This document shows positions 1-7,657 of a DNA stretch of 64,000 nt, piece by piece. The notes beneath the pieces were generated by a model, which was not told where the DNA came from, ran no database searches, and saw only the letters and a program-made list of their open reading frames with translations. This DNA comes from an uncultured Lachnospiraceae bacterium (GTDB taxonomy: Bacteria; Bacillota; Clostridia; Lachnospirales; Lachnospiraceae): positions 1 to 64,000 of the forward strand of contig UQWA01000009.1 in assembly GCA_900544685.1 (NCBI GenBank), in the 5' to 3' direction. The translations under genes and the position numbers were made by a program. How positions within the stretch are numbered: position 1 is the first letter of the stretch; every line of letters begins with the position of its first letter.

Positions 1-1166
1 GGGAAGCTAAATTAAAAGCAGAATGTGCAAATAAAGCAAAATCATCATTTCTGTTTAATATGTCTCATGATATCAGAACTCCTATGAATGCAATCATTGG
101 TTATGCAGATCTGGCGTCCAGACATTTACAAGAAACAGAAAAACTCGGCAGATATCTTGAAAAAATTCAAATATGCGGAAAAGAACTTTTGTCGATGCTT
201 GGTAATGTTCTGGATCTTGCAAGAATTGAAAATAATAAGGTCGAAATGGAATACACAGTTTCGAATGTCCATGAGTGCTTTGAAAATTGTGTCATTATGT
301 TCCAGCAACAGGCAGAAAGTAAAAATCAGACTTTTTCTTTGACAGAACAAATCATGTATCCTTATGTATATATGGATGCACCACATCTGTCAGAAGTCTG
401 TCTTAATATTATAAGCAATGCAATAAAGTATACAAATACAGGAGGTACTATATCCTGTAATGTTGTACAGAAATCTTGTGAAAAAGAAGACTGGTGCAAT
501 ATGATTATTACCATTACCGATAATGGAATTGGTATGTCTGAAGAATTCCAAAAGCGTATTTTTGAAACTTTTGAAAGAGAACGTAACACTACATTAAGTC
601 ATATTGATGGCAGTGGCATCGGAATGGGCATTACGAAAAAGCTTGTTGAGCTCATGGATGGTACAATAGAAGTGAAAAGCAAGCAGGGTGAAGGTTCCAC
701 ATTTACAGTGACTATTCCTTGCAGGAAAGCGTCAAAAGAAGACTCTCTGGCGAAGAAAAACAGTAATCTGAGCAGTAAAAATTGCCTGAACGGTGTTCGA
801 ATCTTATTAGTCGAAGATAATGAGATCAATACAGAAATTGCAAGAGAACTATTGACGGAAGAAGGATGTATTGTTGAGACTGCAAATGATGGTGTTGCAT
901 GTATTGACATGATGGAAAAGGTTGATGCTGATTATTACAAGCTGATCCTTATGGACATTCAGATGCCTGTTATGAATGGATATGATGCTACATTAGCCAT
1001 CCGAAAGATGAAGGATGCGAAAAAAGCCAGGATTCCAATTATTGCGATGACTGCCAATGTCTTTGCAGAAGATATACAAAAAGTTCTTTCTGTTGGAATG
1101 AATGATCATGTTGCAAAGCCTGTAGATATGAAAATTCTTGTACCAACATTGATGAAATATTTATAA
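1..1166 (+). CDS. Hybrid sensor histidine kinase/response regulator, C-terminal part
   Basis: The reading frame is open from the window's left edge (codons from base 3), so the sensor part lies outside. What remains is the HisKA helix with the phospho-accepting His in MSHDIRTPMN, a HATPase_c domain (N box around SNAIKY, DNGIGM, then GSGIGMGITK), a charged linker of about 25 residues, and a receiver domain starting at VRILLVEDNEIN. The acidic residues of LVEDNE, the phospho-Asp of LMDIQMPVMNGYDA and the Lys of VAKPVD are all present. The protein therefore autophosphorylates and passes phosphate to its own receiver. Such gut Clostridia hybrids are usually membrane anchored with a periplasmic-type sensor or PAS domains, which cannot be judged here. 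The ATG at 60 is the internal start-like codon inside the H box, not the gene start. Confidence 0.93.
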   Translation, partial: EAKLKAECANKAKSSFLFNMSHDIRTPMNAIIGYADLASRHLQETEKLGRYLEKIQICGKELLSMLGNVLDLARIENNKVEMEYTVSNVHECFENCVIMFQQQAESKNQTFSLTEQIMYPYVYMDAPHLSEVCLNIISNAIKYTNTGGTISCNVVQKSCEKEDWCNMIITITDNGIGMSEEFQKRIFETFERERNTTLSHIDGSGIGMGITKKLVELMDGTIEVKSKQGEGSTFTVTIPCRKASKEDSLAKKNSNLSSKNCLNGVRILLVEDNEINTEIARELLTEEGCIVETANDGVACIDMMEKVDADYYKLILMDIQMPVMNGYDATLAIRKMKDAKKARIPIIAMTANVFAEDIQKVLSVGMNDHVAKPVDMKILVPTLMKYL

Positions 1167-1313
1167 TAGACAGATTAAATGACAGAACAGTTGCTAATGA
1201 AATAAAGGTATGCCGTTTGAAGTCTCTAAAAATATGACTTCAGAAGAGTATGCGATGTAGAATAGAAAATGAAAACTTACAGTGGGAATAGATGTGATAA
1301 TTGGAGGCTCATG

Positions 1314-3521
1314 ATGAAACGGAAAAATGTAGCGATTATGTTTTCAGTTATGCTGGCGTTTTCTGGCGTGTCAGTGCCTGAAAAAACAGTCTGTGCACAG
1401 GAAACACTTGTGACGCAGGAAGATCAGTATGAAGAACAGTATGAAGAACAGGACAATTGGTCAGAGGAAGATGGAATACTTAGCGGAAGTTCGCAAGACG
1501 CAGATTATGACGATCAGGAATGGTTGCTTGACGATGGATATGGTGTGGATGACAGTTTTCTGGAAGATGATTTTCTGATTGATCCTGAGGAAGATGAAGA
1601 ACTGACAGGAACAGAAGACTTGGACAATGACAAGAATTCAGAGAGTTTATCTGGAACGTCACAAAATGCGGATGGACAGGTGACAACTCAGAATGAAGAT
1701 GAAACAACAGTTCAGACCGGGAAGTGCGGTGAGAATGCTACTTATGATCTGGACAGTAAAGGAAAGCTTTGGATTAAAGGAAGCGGAGCGGTAACGGATA
1801 TCACTGCATTCAAGGAAAATAATCAGATCCGAACAGTTGTTGTGGAAGAAGGTATCACAGATATTGCACCGTATGCGTTCAGTCGCTGTGACAGTCTAGT
1901 CAGTGTGACATTGCCAGACAGCATGACAGCAATACGGGAAGCTATGTTTATCAAATGCGATAATTTAAGTGAAGTAACTTTACCGAAGAAGTTGAAAGTA
2001 ATTGGAGATAATGCATTTAGCGGATGTATGAATCTGACCAGTCTGACATTGCCGGATACATTGACAGATATTGGTGTGGAAGCGTTTTCCGGTGTGGGAA
2101 TCACAAAATTTAATCTTCCGCAGGGAGTGCAGCGTATTGGAGAGGGAGCATTTACAAGTGATATTTTTACAGAGATCCAGTTACCGGAAAACATAACCGA
2201 TCTTGGTGCAAGAGCTTTCCAGTATTGTGAAAAGCTGAAAAACATCACAATTCCGGAAAATGTATCGGAGATAAGGGATGGTACCTTTTTGGCGTGCAGT
2301 GCCTTAAAAACAGTAACATTACCGCAGAATCTGCAAAGAATTGGAAAAGATGCATTTTCCAACTGTAAAGCTCTGACAGAAGTCGATATATCAGCCAGTG
2401 TGACAGAGATTGGTAAATATGCTTTTTATAAATGTGATAAATTGAATACTGTCTATATCAGAGGAAATGAAGTCAGCATCGGAGAATGTGCAATCGGGTA
2501 TAGTATCGTGTATGTAAAAGCGGAAGAAGAATGGAAAGATGTAAGGAATAAAAATCTGATTTTTTATGGGAACATCGGTTCCACAGCAGAAAAATATGCA
2601 GCAGAAAACGAACTGACATTTCCGCATCCTGCAGAGGTGCTGGTACATTGCCCGCCAAAAGAAGCAACCTGTGAAGAAAACGGAAATATAGAATACTGGC
2701 ACTGTAACAGCTGTGGGCTGAATTACAGTGATGCAGGTGGAAAAGAGACGGTTGCCGATGTCGTCATTTCAAAAAAGGGGCATAAGATAGAACTGCAGAG
2801 CGGAAAAGATGAAACAACGGAATCCGAGGGAAGAAAAGCGTATTATTTTTGCAGCAGATGTGGAAAGAAGTTCTGGAAAGAAAATGGAACGGAAGAAGTG
2901 ACAGATGACAGTGAGCTTGTTATTCCGAAAATAAAACAGGAAGAAACGGAAGAAACCGAAGGTGTAGTGGAAACGGAACCGGAACAGGAGAAAAATACAG
3001 GGACAAAAAAAGAAACGACTCAGAAAACACAAAAAGTAAGGACGAAAAAAATTAAAGGGCTGAAAAAATCGATAAGCATTGTAAAAGGCAAAACCATGAA
3101 GTTAAAGCCGGTACTTGTGCCAAAGAACAGTACGGAGAAGATCTCTTACAGTACTTCTGATAAAAAAGTGGCAGCAGTCAATGCGAAAGGCGTCATTACA
3201 GGAAAAAAAGCAGGCACTGCAAAAATTACAGTAAAATCCGGCAGTAAAAAATATGTGATAACGGTAAAGATAACAAAAGTAAAGACTGCGAAACTTAGCG
3301 GGATTCCAGCCAAAAAGAGCATAAAAAAAGGAAAAACATATAAACTGAAAGCAGTAGTTACACCAAAAAACAGTGATGAGAAGGTTACCTATTCCTCATC
3401 CAATAAAAAGATTGCCACGGTAACGGCGAAAGGTGTAGTAAAAGGAAAAAAGAAAGGAACTGTTAAAATTACCGTAAAGAGTGGTTCCAGAAAAAAGACC
3501 TGTAAGGTTACGGTAAAATAG
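1314..3521 (+). CDS. Secreted BspA-like leucine-rich-repeat protein with Big_2 domains
   Basis: GGAGG at 1303-1307 best fits the ATG at 1314, giving MKRKNVAIM plus a hydrophobic stretch as a signal peptide. ATGs at 1269 and 1311 are poorer choices. Order of parts: signal peptide; acidic Glu/Asp/Ser-rich region of about 130 residues; about ten LRR_5 (BspA/TpLRR) repeats of 23 residues with the pattern LxxIGxxAFxxCxxLxxVxLP; two Cys-pair modules (WHCNSCGLNYSD and YYFCSRCGKKFW); a Thr/Glu linker; two Big_2 immunoglobulin-like repeats at the C terminus rich in Lys. No LPXTG or S-layer motif is visible, so the anchoring is unknown; the basic tail could bind the wall. The family usually mediates adhesion to host proteins or other cells. 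The role here is inferred. Confidence 0.85.
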   Translation: MKRKNVAIMFSVMLAFSGVSVPEKTVCAQETLVTQEDQYEEQYEEQDNWSEEDGILSGSSQDADYDDQEWLLDDGYGVDDSFLEDDFLIDPEEDEELTGTEDLDNDKNSESLSGTSQNADGQVTTQNEDETTVQTGKCGENATYDLDSKGKLWIKGSGAVTDITAFKENNQIRTVVVEEGITDIAPYAFSRCDSLVSVTLPDSMTAIREAMFIKCDNLSEVTLPKKLKVIGDNAFSGCMNLTSLTLPDTLTDIGVEAFSGVGITKFNLPQGVQRIGEGAFTSDIFTEIQLPENITDLGARAFQYCEKLKNITIPENVSEIRDGTFLACSALKTVTLPQNLQRIGKDAFSNCKALTEVDISASVTEIGKYAFYKCDKLNTVYIRGNEVSIGECAIGYSIVYVKAEEEWKDVRNKNLIFYGNIGSTAEKYAAENELTFPHPAEVLVHCPPKEATCEENGNIEYWHCNSCGLNYSDAGGKETVADVVISKKGHKIELQSGKDETTESEGRKAYYFCSRCGKKFWKENGTEEVTDDSELVIPKIKQEETEETEGVVETEPEQEKNTGTKKETTQKTQKVRTKKIKGLKKSISIVKGKTMKLKPVLVPKNSTEKISYSTSDKKVAAVNAKGVITGKKAGTAKITVKSGSKKYVITVKITKVKTAKLSGIPAKKSIKKGKTYKLKAVVTPKNSDEKVTYSSSNKKIATVTAKGVVKGKKKGTVKITVKSGSRKKTCKVTVK

Positions 3522-3687
3522 ATGAAAAACGGACGGGAAAAAGAAAATGCTGCAGACATGGGAACATATTCAGAATGGATTGTGTGATATATTAAAGAAC
3601 GATCCTAAGATTCGTTCAGATGTATTCGATCAATAATTTACGGAAAGACAATTTGCAGATATATTATTTTCTTTCATATTAGTATCG
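3522..3687 (+). other. Intergenic stretch with a short ORF in frame with the next gene, separated by one stop
   Basis: A 29-codon ORF (ATG 3547, TAA 3634-3636) lies in the same frame as the membrane protein that starts at 3688. After the stop the frame stays open, encoding FTERQFADILFSFILVS directly before the ATG. No good ribosome-binding site precedes 3688. Either the membrane-protein gene has lost its 5' end and this is debris, or a nonsense mutation split a longer frame. The 29-residue peptide is not recognised. Confidence 0.4.
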
Positions 3688-4266
3688 ATGATTCGTCAGT
3701 TTACCATGTTTGGAATGATGGCAGTTCTATTAGGCAGTGGAGATGCATTCCACCTGATTCCTCGTGCAACCGCACTTTGTACAACCGGTCTTGAGAATTT
3801 TACCGTACAGCTGGGACTGGGTAAGTGGATAACATCCATTACCATGACCATCTTTTATGTGGTACTTTATCATGTATGGCGTGAACGTTATCAGATCAAG
3901 GGTCGTAAAACAACTACAGCAGTTATTTATGGTCTTGCAGTATTAAGAATTGTTTTGTGTATGATGCCTCAGAATAAATGGCTTACTGCAGATGCTCCAC
4001 TTTCCTGGGGTATCTATCGGAACATTCCGTTTGCACTGATGGGACTGATAATCATCGTTTTATTCTATAAAAGTGCAAAAGAAAATCATGATACATCTTT
4101 CCGTTGGATGTGGCTGACAATCGTCCTGAGCTTTGCATTCTATATTCCGGTTGTGTTGTGGGCAGATGTAATACCAATGATTGGCATGCTGATGATTCCT
4201 AAAACATGTGCCTATGTGTGGACAGTGTTGATTGGCTATAAGGCAATGAAAAAAGAGGTTGCTTGA
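3688..4266 (+). CDS. Integral membrane protein of unknown function, probably 5'-truncated
   Basis: 192 residues with five or six hydrophobic segments (around MMAVLLGSG, SITMTIFYVVLYHV, AVIYGLAVLRIVL, IPFALMGLIIIVLFY, WLTIVLSFAFYIPVVLW and MIGMLMIPK) and short charged loops. I do not recognise a named family, although the conserved-looking GSGDAFHLIPR and TTGLENFTVQLGLGKW segments suggest a real, constrained protein. The ATG at 3688 has no Shine-Dalgarno sequence, and the frame upstream still encodes hydrophobic residues back to a TAA at 3634, so the N-terminal transmembrane segment may be lost. It is followed by a strong hairpin shared with the convergent antiporter gene. Cytoplasmic membrane is the expected location. 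Confidence 0.6.
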   Translation: MIRQFTMFGMMAVLLGSGDAFHLIPRATALCTTGLENFTVQLGLGKWITSITMTIFYVVLYHVWRERYQIKGRKTTTAVIYGLAVLRIVLCMMPQNKWLTADAPLSWGIYRNIPFALMGLIIIVLFYKSAKENHDTSFRWMWLTIVLSFAFYIPVVLWADVIPMIGMLMIPKTCAYVWTVLIGYKAMKKEVA

Positions 4267-4282
4267 TAACCTCGGGGAAGAA

Positions 4283-4316
4283 CTAAGAGGTGGTCAACGG
4301 CCACCTCTTAGTTTAT
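4283..4316. terminator. Bidirectional intrinsic terminator
   Basis: AACTAAGAGGTGG and CCACCTCTTAGTT form a perfect 13-bp stem around a TCAACGG loop between two convergent genes. It overlaps the stop codon of the antiporter on the minus strand. Confidence 0.75.
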
Positions 4317-5230
4317 CTTATCAGTAAATAGGCTGTGTAACTAATATAGAGAAGAATACAAATGGCACCTTCCAGGCGTGTCATCTTTTTTTTGCTTCTG
4401 GCGAAAAGATACAGAATAACCGCACTTACGGTCAGTAACAGGCAGTCAATCACGGATTCATCCAGGACATGCAGCGGAGAGATGACAGATGACATACCCA
4501 GAATGAACAGGATATTGAACAGGTTGGAACCAATGGCATTTCCCAGTGCCAGACTGCTGTCTCCCTTGCGAGTAGCTACAATGGAAGTTACCAGTTCTGG
4601 CAGAGAGGTGCCGATAGCGATGATCGTCAGACCGATAAAGTTCTGACTGACGCCCCAGCTCCTGGCAATGATGCAGGCTTTGTCTACTACCAGATCGCCG
4701 CCAAAGATAACAGCTGCCAGACCACCGACAATGTAGAGCAGGCTGACTGGGAGAGAAAGTGTCTGAATATCAGCTCCCGGTTCTCTGTTATTTAAAGCAG
4801 AGCGGATCATGAAGCAGAGATAAAGAATCATACCGGCAAGAAGCAGAATACCTTCTGTACGACTAAGTTTTCCATCCAGGAACATCAGACAGAGAATGGC
4901 ACTGACAAAGATATTTAATGGCATATCCCGTTTCAGAATATCTTTATTTGTCTGGAATGCGGCAAGGACGGCACAGACACCGACCACCACAAGACCATTG
5001 AAAATATTGGATCCCACTACATTGCTGATAGCGATATCGTTGCTTCCTGCCAGGGCTGCGTTGATACTGACAGAGGCTTCCGGTGCACTGGTTCCCATGG
5101 CGACGATGGTCAGTCCGATGATGACACTTGGGATTCGGAGAATGCGGGCAAGAGAAGAACTTCCTTCCACGAAGAAGTCTGCCCCCTTGATTAAAAGAAC
5201 AAAACCGACGAGTAATAATACATATTCCAT
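4313..5230 (-). CDS. Calcium/sodium antiporter (YrbG/CaxA-type K+-dependent Na+/Ca2+ exchanger family)
   Basis: 305 residues, almost entirely hydrophobic, with the duplicated exchanger alpha repeats. Repeat 1 carries GTSAPEASVSINAALAG and SNVVGSNIFN; repeat 2 carries GTSLPELVTSIVA and GNAIGSNLFNILF. The acidic residues in the two GTS(A/L)PE motifs are the cation-binding ones in this superfamily. The length fits 10 transmembrane helices. AAGGAG precedes the ATG. The gene is preceded on the same strand by a yybP-ykoY riboswitch and a terminator, so its transcription is predicted to be turned on by Mn2+. The physiological substrate may thus be Mn2+ as well as, or instead of, Ca2+. It would act in the cytoplasmic membrane. 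Confidence 0.9.
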   Translation of the reverse strand: MEYVLLLVGFVLLIKGADFFVEGSSSLARILRIPSVIIGLTIVAMGTSAPEASVSINAALAGSNDIAISNVVGSNIFNGLVVVGVCAVLAAFQTNKDILKRDMPLNIFVSAILCLMFLDGKLSRTEGILLLAGMILYLCFMIRSALNNREPGADIQTLSLPVSLLYIVGGLAAVIFGGDLVVDKACIIARSWGVSQNFIGLTIIAIGTSLPELVTSIVATRKGDSSLALGNAIGSNLFNILFILGMSSVISPLHVLDESVIDCLLLTVSAVILYLFARSKKKMTRLEGAICILLYISYTAYLLIR

Positions 5231-5267
5231 ATAGTAGGCTCCTTTCCTGTGATAAAAGAGTCTGGAA

Positions 5268-5315
5268 TAAAAAAAGAGACTCTTATCACATCAAAAAATG
5301 ATGGATAAAAGTCTC
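5268..5315 (-). terminator. Riboswitch-controlled terminator
   Basis: On the minus strand GAGACTTTTATC (5304-5315) pairs with GATAAGAGTCTC (5276-5287) and is followed by a run of seven T. The upstream arm is also the 3' strand of riboswitch helix P1, so ligand binding and termination are mutually exclusive. Confidence 0.8.
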
Positions 5316-5410
5316 GTTATTTCAATAACAACCGGCCAGATGGCGTGATGACGATCGCTATTCCATCAGAGAACATCTGATGGTTAACTACTCCCCTTTA
5401 TTCCTGGTAA
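5304..5410 (-). ncRNA. yybP-ykoY (manganese) riboswitch
   Basis: Reading the minus strand there is an AATAAAGG/CTTTTATC P1 helix, the family hallmark GGGGAGTAG directly after P1, a P2 hairpin CCATCAGA/TCTGATGG, then GCGATCGTCATCACG, a GCC/GGC arm, and the closing AACGAGAC. The GGGGAGUAG and ACGAGAC elements are the conserved loop residues of the yybP-ykoY class, which senses Mn2+ and normally controls cation exporters. Its 3' P1 strand is shared with a terminator stem just downstream, the typical ON-switch layout. Confidence 0.87.
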
Positions 5411-5492
5411 CAGAATAGGTTTTCTGTTGTTGAGTATATTCTATGCAGAATAAAAGAAAATGTCAACCCTGACTGTAAAAAACTGTTATAGC

Positions 5493-5526
5493 AGTGTAAA
5501 TGATGGATGTATTCATGTATAATAAA
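5493..5526 (+). promoter_or_regulatory. Promoter with a leader resembling that at 14361
   Basis: An extended -10, TGTATAAT, lies about 45 bp upstream of the ribosome-binding site. From GTGTAAAT to TATAATAAAA it matches 29 of 34 positions of the sequence ahead of the AraC gene at 14440, and the similarity continues into the leader (GAGYGAGTCT then GATAAG). No clear -35 box is seen. Confidence 0.6.
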
Positions 5527-5572
5527 AACAGATACAAAACACGAGCGAGTCTGAGATAAGGAGGTTAGGATC

Positions 5573-6475
5573 ATGAAAAAAAATTCTGTGGTTGTATGCG
5601 TTTGTGCGGTACTGTTCTCTTTTAACATCTGTGGTGAAGATATGGGAGTCGTGTCTGCCCAAATCCCTGGGGCAGAAGAGAGCCTGGCAATTCTGCAGGA
5701 TATCATCAGAGAAGACGAATGTCAGGTCGGAATGGCATTTCTCGGATATATCGATGAAGCAGCAGAAGTATCAGAGATACTGGAATATACCAGGCAGGAA
5801 GAATTGACTGATGCCTATCCATTTTTACAGGATGGGACAGTTGTTGATGCAGGTGGCTGTGAAATATATGCCATTGTTCCTGGGGATGACAGTAAGGTCA
5901 GTGTTTATCCGGCTCAGATTACGGAAGAAGGAGAATATGTGGACGAGCTGAATGACCCGTGGTATATGGGGCAGGAGAATGAAGTCATTATCCTGCGGTG
6001 CAATATGAGTGAGATTCATTCTAATGTAATGGTTTCTGTACAGAAGCAGAATATGAGTGTGCAATACCATCCTATGGTGTCATTAAGGGATGGACATCTT
6101 GCAGCAGAAGCCTACTGCTATGATTTCTCTATCTATGATAATGATTGGGAAGAGTATGATCCGGAATATTATGATTTAGAAAGTTATAATTCAGAATATT
6201 ATGAACCAGAGTATTATGATTCGTCATTGGATATAAATATTGCCCGGGAATTACTGGCGGAAACGGACGAGATTCGTTATTATCTCAGCCTTGGAATGTT
6301 ATTATGGTATACAGGAACTGAGGAGTATATTGATGGAAGATATTGCCCGGTATTTGTACTTGGAACAGATCAGGAGGATCATTTTACAAAAGAAAATTAT
6401 TATGCAGTAGGCGACAATGTGGTTTATTATTATGATGTACTGGGCGATGCATGGCTTCTGCTGGGAGCCGGATGA
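5573..6475 (+). CDS. Secreted acidic protein of unknown function
   Basis: An AAGGAGG site lies 8 bp before the ATG. The first 29 residues form a signal peptide (MKKNSVVVCVCAVLFSF) with likely cleavage after VVSA; FNIC is not a convincing lipobox. The mature protein of about 270 residues is acidic and rich in Tyr, Asp and Glu, with a degenerate short repeat around residues 193-220 (EEYDPEYYDLESY and EYYEPEYYD). No catalytic motif or named domain was recognised. It has its own promoter and is monocistronic: the next gene is convergent and only about 10 bp away. A cell-surface or exported sensor-like protein is possible but not shown. Confidence 0.7.
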   Translation: MKKNSVVVCVCAVLFSFNICGEDMGVVSAQIPGAEESLAILQDIIREDECQVGMAFLGYIDEAAEVSEILEYTRQEELTDAYPFLQDGTVVDAGGCEIYAIVPGDDSKVSVYPAQITEEGEYVDELNDPWYMGQENEVIILRCNMSEIHSNVMVSVQKQNMSVQYHPMVSLRDGHLAAEAYCYDFSIYDNDWEEYDPEYYDLESYNSEYYEPEYYDSSLDINIARELLAETDEIRYYLSLGMLLWYTGTEEYIDGRYCPVFVLGTDQEDHFTKENYYAVGDNVVYYYDVLGDAWLLLGAG

Positions 6476-6483
6476 TGGGAGCA

Positions 6484-7377
6484 TCAGTTTCCCGTTAGTG
6501 GATGTTCTGTATAATATTTTTTCGTAAAGTTTAAAAAGGTCTGCATATCATTACGGATGTATTTCCCTTTTTTCCAGATCATACCGATCGTGACCTGAAT
6601 CGGCGGATTCAGAGGAATTCCGACAATGTTGGAGAATTTATCGGTCATGCTGGAATAAAGGAAGCATCCGTATTTGTTCATCTTTAAAAACTGCAGGGTA
6701 GTGTAGATCTGACTTCCGCGCATGATAATGTTCGGTGTATAACCCTCCAATTCAAAACGCTGCTTTAAAAGCTGATTCTGCACAGAGTCACCATTAAAGA
6801 AAATTAACCATTCTTTTGCCATTTCTGATGTAGTTACTACTTCTTTTTTTGCCAGTCGATGACTGTCATTTACACAAAATACAATCTGATCGTTTGCCAG
6901 AAGAATATTGTTGAATTTATCGATATTGTACTGTTCCATATTGACCAGTGCCAGATCCAGTGTATCGTCGTGAACCAGGTTGCAGGCACGGACGGATCCG
7001 TATTCTTCCAAAATAACAGGAACTTCAGGATATTCTTCCTGAAAGGCAATCAGTAGTTCCGGGAAAAAGACGGTGCTGAGCATTGGTGGAATGCCAATGC
7101 GCAGAGGCGGCTTGACTCTTGCCAGACTGGAACAATCGGCTTGCAGTTCATTACAGTATTGAAGAATGTAAGTGGCTTTTTCATACAGAGTTTCCCCTTC
7201 TACGGTCAGAACCAGCTGGTTCCCTTTGCGGTAAAAAAGGCTGACCCCAAATTCCACTTCCAGATCACGGATGGCAACGGATACCGTAGGCTGGGTGACA
7301 TATAATTCTTCAGCAGCCCGTGTAATACTGTGGCAGCGGCTGGCAGTGCAAAAATAGCGTAATTGGTTCAAAGTCAT
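6484..7377 (-). CDS. LysR-family transcriptional regulator
   Basis: The start at 7377 gives MTLNQLRYFCTASR, the usual LysR N terminus, with GAGGAG upstream; the longer frame to 7443 would add 22 unlikely residues. An N-terminal winged helix-turn-helix (SITRAAEELYVTQPTVSVAIRDLE, residues about 18-41) is followed by a LysR substrate-binding domain, 297 residues in all. It is transcribed divergently from the transporter-fumarase-PFL genes, 280 bp away, which is the classic arrangement for a LysR protein controlling its neighbour. The inducer is likely a di- or hydroxycarboxylate such as malate, fumarate or tartrate, inferred from context. Confidence 0.9.
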   Translation of the reverse strand: MTLNQLRYFCTASRCHSITRAAEELYVTQPTVSVAIRDLEVEFGVSLFYRKGNQLVLTVEGETLYEKATYILQYCNELQADCSSLARVKPPLRIGIPPMLSTVFFPELLIAFQEEYPEVPVILEEYGSVRACNLVHDDTLDLALVNMEQYNIDKFNNILLANDQIVFCVNDSHRLAKKEVVTTSEMAKEWLIFFNGDSVQNQLLKQRFELEGYTPNIIMRGSQIYTTLQFLKMNKYGCFLYSSMTDKFSNIVGIPLNPPIQVTIGMIWKKGKYIRNDMQTFLNFTKKYYTEHPLTGN

Positions 7378-7458
7378 AATACCATTCTCCTCATTAAAAA
7401 GTCTGATATCATAAAAATAGCATATTTGAATAAGACTTTCCATAAATTTTTTTAATCA

Positions 7459-7476
7459 ATATTTTCTGGTAAATAT
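7459..7476. promoter_or_regulatory. Candidate LysR operator
   Basis: ATATTT-TCTGGT-AAATAT is a perfect 6-bp inverted repeat with a 6-bp spacer containing the T-N11-A type core expected for LysR proteins. It lies between the divergent LysR gene and the transporter promoter. Confidence 0.5.
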
Positions 7477-7542
7477 GCATAAATTGCGTACTCTCATTTT
7501 GAAACCATAAAATTTTTTTATGCGGATATACTTTCTAACAAT

Positions 7543-7571
7543 TTGTTTTTATAACTGGACAATCTTATAAT
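7543..7571 (+). promoter_or_regulatory. Sigma-A-type promoter of the dicarboxylate operon
   Basis: TTGTTT at 7543-7548 and TATAAT at 7566-7571 are 17 bp apart, about 85 bp before the transporter start. Confidence 0.65.
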
Positions 7572-7657
7572 AGGATTAACAAATGAAATGCGTGCGGCCG
7601 ACGTTTTTCAAGAGTAAAAAACAAAAGAATGAAACGAAGCGAAAGGAGTTTTTTCGA

